Of a stretch of 6,107 nucleotides of DNA, positions 4,980 through 6,107 are shown piece by piece. Position 1 is the stretch's first letter, and every line of letters starts with the position of its first letter. A program made the position numbers and the translations under genes. Source of the stretch: Nanobdellota archaeon (GTDB lineage: Archaea; Nanoarchaeota; Nanoarchaeia; Parvarchaeales; Parvarchaeaceae); NCBI GenBank assembly GCA_021852135.1, contig JAJZOB010000037.1:1-6107 (forward strand), in the 5' to 3' direction. The notes beneath the pieces are model-generated. The model had not been told where the DNA came from and did no database searches. It saw nothing but the letters and a program-made list of their open reading frames with translations.

Positions 4980-6107
4980 ATTTCTCCTCTGGCAATATCT
5001 CTTTAAGGTAAGGTGGCATATCTGGCGGTGAGAATGTATAGCTTTCTAATTTATCCTCGTTTTTCTTGAATATTATGTTTTTTAGCCATTTTCTATCTTT
5101 TTTTGGAAAGTCGCTTCTATAGTGTGCGCCTCTGCTTTCCTTTCTCATTATTGCCCCTCTAACTAGTAACTCCGAAATCTCAAGCATACTGTGCAGTTCA
5201 AGGCATTGCAGTAATCCAGGGTTATACCGAAGGTTGCCTGCAACTCCTATATTTTTGTACTCTTTTTTTATATCAAGTATTACTGATAAGGCCTTTTGCA
5301 TGTTTTGTTCATTTCTTACTATACCAACATTTTCTGACATGGTTTTTCTTAGTTTTTCTGTAAGTGAATACGGGTTAGTTCCGTTAGGATTTATAAATTC
5401 ACTGACTCTTTTTATCTCTTCCTTTATTTCATTATCAGGTATCTTTTCTAAATTCACTTTTTTGGCGTATGCGGCTGCATTTATTCCAACATACTTTCCA
5501 AAGACCAGCAAATCTGCTAGCGAATTTCCTCCCAACCTGTTAGCACCATGAACTCCTGCGGCAGCTTCTCCGACTGCAAACAAACCCTTGATATTTGTTG
5601 AATTAGTTTCAGGGTCTACCTTTATTCCGCCCATGTAATAATGGGTTGTAGGCCCTACTTCCATCTTTTCTTTAGTTATGTCGACCCCAGCAAATTCCTT
5701 GAATTGCATGTACATTCCAGGCAGCTTTTTCATTATGAAGTCTTTTCCTTTGTATGAGATATCAAGAAATACACCACCATGCTCCGTGCCTCTTCCTTCT
5801 TGGATTTCATTGTATATAGATCTCGCAACAACATCTCTAGCGTCTAGCTCTTTTTTCTGCGGAGAATATCTTAACATAAACCGCTCTCCTTTTGTATTGT
5901 AAAGCAAGCCACCTTCACCACGTACGCCTTCTGTTACAAGTAAACCTCTAACGCCAGGCGGCCACACCATTCCAGTGGGGTGAAACTGCATCATCTCCAT
6001 GTCCATCATCTCTGCCCCGATATCAAACGCCAATGCTATTCCATCACCAGTACTTTCCCACGAATTAGAAGTAACTTCATATATTCTGCCGCAGCCACCT
6101 CCTGCAA
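4972..6107 (-). CDS. sdhA: succinate dehydrogenase/fumarate reductase flavoprotein subunit (N-terminus outside window)
   Basis: Interconverts succinate and fumarate at an FAD and feeds electrons to SdhB. The frame is open to the window edge and encodes 377 residues. Roughly the first 190-200 residues, including the FAD dinucleotide fold and the flavin-linking His, lie beyond 6107. Numbering the visible part from 1: TSN at 12-14 and TGDG at 19-22; QFHPTG with active-site H42; TEGVRGEGG with T58-E59; ARDVVARS with R90, corresponding to the catalytic proton-shuttle Arg; PTTHYYMGG with H155; and the FAD-contacting GANRLGGNSL with R190. The C-terminal helical domain follows, with NVGIVR, the LELHSMLEISELL helix and SRGAHYRSDFP, a family hallmark. 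The N-terminal motif reads GGGCGR where GGAGR or GGYGR is more usual. A TTG at 6033 is an internal Leu codon, not a start. The C-terminus overlaps sdhB by 8 nt. Sequence cannot decide between SDH and fumarate reductase direction. Confidence 0.96.
   Translation of the reverse strand, partial: AGGGCGRIYEVTSNSWESTGDGIALAFDIGAEMMDMEMMQFHPTGMVWPPGVRGLLVTEGVRGEGGLLYNTKGERFMLRYSPQKKELDARDVVARSIYNEIQEGRGTEHGGVFLDISYKGKDFIMKKLPGMYMQFKEFAGVDITKEKMEVGPTTHYYMGGIKVDPETNSTNIKGLFAVGEAAAGVHGANRLGGNSLADLLVFGKYVGINAAAYAKKVNLEKIPDNEIKEEIKRVSEFINPNGTNPYSLTEKLRKTMSENVGIVRNEQNMQKALSVILDIKKEYKNIGVAGNLRYNPGLLQCLELHSMLEISELLVRGAIMRKESRGAHYRSDFPKKDRKWLKNIIFKKNEDKLESYTFSPPDMPPYLKEILPEEKYE
4984..4990 (-). promoter_or_regulatory. 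Shine-Dalgarno site of the SDH iron-sulfur subunit gene
   Basis: AGAGGAG on the minus strand, 4 nt before the ATG at 4979 and within the last codons of the flavoprotein gene (Pro-Glu-Glu). It supports the chosen start and the coupling of sdhB to sdhA. Confidence 0.62.

Noticed and set aside
4972..6033. Flavoprotein gene starting at 6033.
   Set aside because: The codon is TTG (Leu) in the middle of a conserved region. The same frame continues upstream with TSN and TGDG motifs to the window edge, so the gene is truncated by the window and is not short.
1..6107. CRISPR arrays, tRNA/rRNA genes, insertion sequences, attachment sites or long repeats.
   Set aside because: No spaced direct repeats, cloverleaf-like segments, terminal inverted repeats or transposase-like frames were seen, and the window is filled by metabolic genes.

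Overview
The window is almost entirely coding and carries central carbon and respiratory genes, most likely from an archaeon. The evidence is a two-subunit (a/b) 2-oxoacid:ferredoxin oxidoreductase of the Sulfolobus/Thermoplasma type, a short archaeal-length citrate synthase, strong Shine-Dalgarno sites of the GGTGAT/GGAG kind, low to moderate GC with heavy use of AGA/AGG for Arg and ATA for Ile, and very tight packing. A small-genome acidophilic lineage (Thermoplasmata or an ARMAN/Parvarchaeum-like DPANN archaeon) would fit, but that is inference and the lineage is not proven here.

Layout. The plus strand (1-3353) holds the last codons of the OFOR alpha subunit, the complete OFOR beta subunit, citrate synthase and a 12-helix MFS transporter, apparently one operon. 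The minus strand (6107 down to 3346) holds the succinate dehydrogenase/fumarate reductase flavoprotein (its N-terminus is beyond the window), the iron-sulfur subunit, a single-polypeptide five-helix membrane anchor and a 57-residue two-helix membrane protein. The two operons converge and overlap by 8 bp at 3346-3353. Only about 14 bases of the window lie outside coding sequence.

Together the genes make a TCA-cycle block. OFOR interconverts a 2-oxoacid and its acyl-CoA using ferredoxin, citrate synthase joins acetyl-CoA to oxaloacetate, and SDH/FRD links succinate/fumarate to the quinone pool. The transporter substrate is unknown.

The most interesting point is the SDH type. The iron-sulfur subunit and the anchor resemble the actinobacterial Sdh1 complex (Mycobacterium Rv0247c and Rv0249c, compared from memory) rather than the classical SdhC/SdhD type. 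Mycobacterial Sdh1 has been reported to hold a Rieske-type [2Fe-2S] cluster inside the membrane in place of haem. The anchor here keeps plausible Cys/His ligands, adds an extra CxxC, and is followed by a translationally coupled small two-helix protein I do not recognise.
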